Positions 44,895 to 45,968 of a stretch of DNA of 45,968 nucleotides are shown in pieces. Each line of letters starts with the position of its first letter. Position 1 is the stretch's first letter. Source of the stretch: Oscillatoriales cyanobacterium RM2_1_1. Lineage in GTDB: Bacteria; Cyanobacteriota; Cyanobacteriia; Cyanobacteriales; Microcoleaceae. The stretch lies in the NCBI GenBank assembly GCA_012033335.1, contig JAAURB010000038.1, positions 1 through 45,968 on the forward strand, read 5' to 3'. The translations under genes were made by a program, and so were the position numbers. The notes under the pieces were generated by a model that saw nothing but the letters and a program-made list of their open reading frames with translations, was not told the DNA's origin and searched no databases.

Positions 44895-45475
44895 ATGTCG
44901 AGTCAGTCTGAATCATCTTTGGTTTCTTCAGCACGGCGATCGCGGTTTGCCTCTGTTCTGAAGCGAACGGGCTGGATTTGTTTCTGGATTCAGTTAGTGT
45001 TGGTGGTGGTCTCTACGATCATTTTGCTATTTGCTACTCTGATCGTCAGCCAGGAGACAGTCAATGCTAGCAACGCTGGTATCGGTGGGGGATTGATCCT
45101 GGCGATCCTGGGGTTGCTAGTGTTGGGATTCAGTACCTTTCGAGCGTTTTATAATACTCGCTTGGGCCGCAAGCTTAAGGTTGATGCGAGTGCCTATCCC
45201 AGTCGAGCTGATACCCTCAAACAGATGCGGATTACTTTGGTGGCAAATCTGGTGGGGATGACCCTAACCCTGATTGCCTCTGAGATGATTGGGGGAATTT
45301 TACTGGGAAAATCCTATCTCAGCCAACCAGCTTTTACAATCCAGCGGTTAATTTACGGAACTTAGTTCAGCCCTTAGATCTCTTCATCGTTTTGGGCAAT
45401 ATTCACGCCGCTGTGGCTCATTTTGTCGGAATTGTTGGTTCAATCTGGCTGATTGAGCAACTTTATAAAGATTAG
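44895..45475 (+). pseudogene. DUF3611-like membrane protein, one-base frameshift near the 3' end
   Basis: The frame from ATG 44895 reads as a cyanobacterial/plastid DUF3611 membrane protein with at least three helices (CFWIQLVLVVVSTIILLFAT and others). It stops at 45363-45365 after IYGT. In the next frame the coding continues at once as VQPLDLFIVLGNIHAAVAHF, VGIVGSIWLIEQLYKD to a TAG at 45473-45475. That matches the usual C-terminus of the family, as recalled. One missing base between 45357 and 45363 explains the break. The second frameshift in this window hints at sequence errors, though real decay near the IS copy is possible. Confidence 0.8.
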
Positions 45476-45526
45476 TTTATCAAGATTAGTTTTCTTCACC
45501 GATCCCAAACCATGGATTCCTGGGCC

Positions 45527-45796
45527 CTAACCTCTCAGTAGATTTTTCAGTCGAATGTTTACATTGGTTTCCGCCTCAACCACAAGTACCGCTGACGCAA
45601 CAAATTTAGGTGGAGCCACAACAATTCGGGGATTTTGAGAGAATCCAAATGGCTCAGTTGGGATTCCCAGGGGATTTCGATTCAAAATGCTGTCTCCATT
45701 TAAATCTTGAAAAATGGCGATCGCATAGTTTCCTGGCGCTAAATCATCCAGGGTAATGCTCATCGGAATACTGGTTACTGTCAAGTAATTGCTCAA
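45527..45796 (-). pseudogene. DUF2141 protein truncated at its 5' end by a transposase gene
   Basis: The 89 residues correspond to the C-terminal two-thirds of a DUF2141 domain. LAPGNYAIAIFQDLNGDSIL, NPLGIPTEPFGFSQNP and the end VNIRLKNLLRG fit the cyanobacterial form. Such proteins normally start earlier with a signal peptide and a first strand set. Here the frame begins at a TTG inside the end of the transposase gene at 45793. The N-terminal part is absent, so the gene looks broken by insertion. It could still be expressed from the IS end but would lack export. Confidence 0.7.
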
Positions 45797-45968
45797 CTTA
45801 GAGAGAATAGGGATTTGGCAGGATTCAAAGCAGCCGAAATAGCTTGAAAAGCGGAGAGACCCTGACGCTTTCCGGTATTGACAATGGAACGAACGTCAGC
45901 GAATAGATCCCGCCCCCAGTCGGAGCGGAAGCCATTAGTGACCTTGCGAAAAATGACACTCAATCGTA
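45793..45968 (-). mobile_element. C-terminal end of an IS66-like transposase (partial)
   Basis: The frame runs from the window edge to a TGA at 45793-45795 and encodes about 58 residues containing RKVTNGFRSDWGRDLFADVR and VNTGKRQGLSAFQAISAAL. This resembles the end of IS66-family transposases of cyanobacteria as I recall them. It is open at the window boundary, so the rest of the IS lies outside. The insertion is next to the truncated DUF2141 gene. Confidence 0.65.

Noticed and set aside
44687-44911. A 74-residue plus-strand frame before the DUF3611 gene
   Set aside because: It spans a hairpin and T-run, overlaps the DUF3611 start and is not protein-like.

Overview
The window comes from a cyanobacterium. 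It encodes the aerobic chlorophyll ring-E cyclase AcsF, a phycobilin-pathway haem oxygenase, the NDH-1 subunit NdhH, a CtaA-like copper ATPase for thylakoid copper delivery, and a DevBCA-type exporter. The HIP1 octamer GCGATCGC recurs (for example near 2545, 5711, 6903 and 14861). No rRNA, tRNA or CRISPR array was found. Heterocyst formation cannot be judged from this window.

Layout. 1-6.2 kb, mostly minus strand: a multidomain PstS-like/DUF4912 membrane protein, a small paralogue of its C-terminal domain, a cysteine desulfurase and a small Cys/His-motif protein. 6.4-12 kb: a lipoprotein with phospholipase-D, EF-hand and helix-hairpin-helix parts, a HAD phosphatase, a 1 kb non-coding stretch with repeats, and a Cache-HAMP adenylate cyclase preceded by a possible 13-codon leader. 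12-18 kb, minus strand: haem oxygenase, a receiver/kinase hybrid lacking its phospho-accepting histidine, a coiled-coil TPR membrane protein and thymidylate kinase. 18-25 kb: a small unknown, the copper ATPase, a small HTH-like protein, a cobalamin riboswitch with a CbiX chelatase, and a frameshifted acsF. 25-30 kb: an orphan two-gene operon, rpe, a membrane protein and an LCP-family transferase. 30-35.5 kb: TetR, palindromic operator, devBCA exporter, an unknown gene and a PrxQ-like peroxiredoxin. 35.5-40 kb: a dense repeat region, a TPR lipoprotein-like exported protein, an L,D-transpeptidase and ndhH. 40-46 kb: an RTX-like protein built from three 456-bp modules, an ECF sigma/anti-sigma pair, small membrane genes, a frameshifted DUF3611 gene, and an IS66-like transposase end that truncates a DUF2141 gene.

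Themes. Tetrapyrrole functions cluster loosely (haem oxygenase, cobalt chelatase, AcsF). Envelope functions dominate elsewhere (LCP transferase, L,D-transpeptidase, DevBCA, RTX protein, ECF/anti-sigma). Non-coding DNA carries two dispersed MITE-like repeat families and many perfect 14-23 bp head-to-tail duplications. At least two conserved genes are each broken by a single base, which points either to base-calling errors in this assembly or to recent gene decay; the sequence alone cannot separate these.
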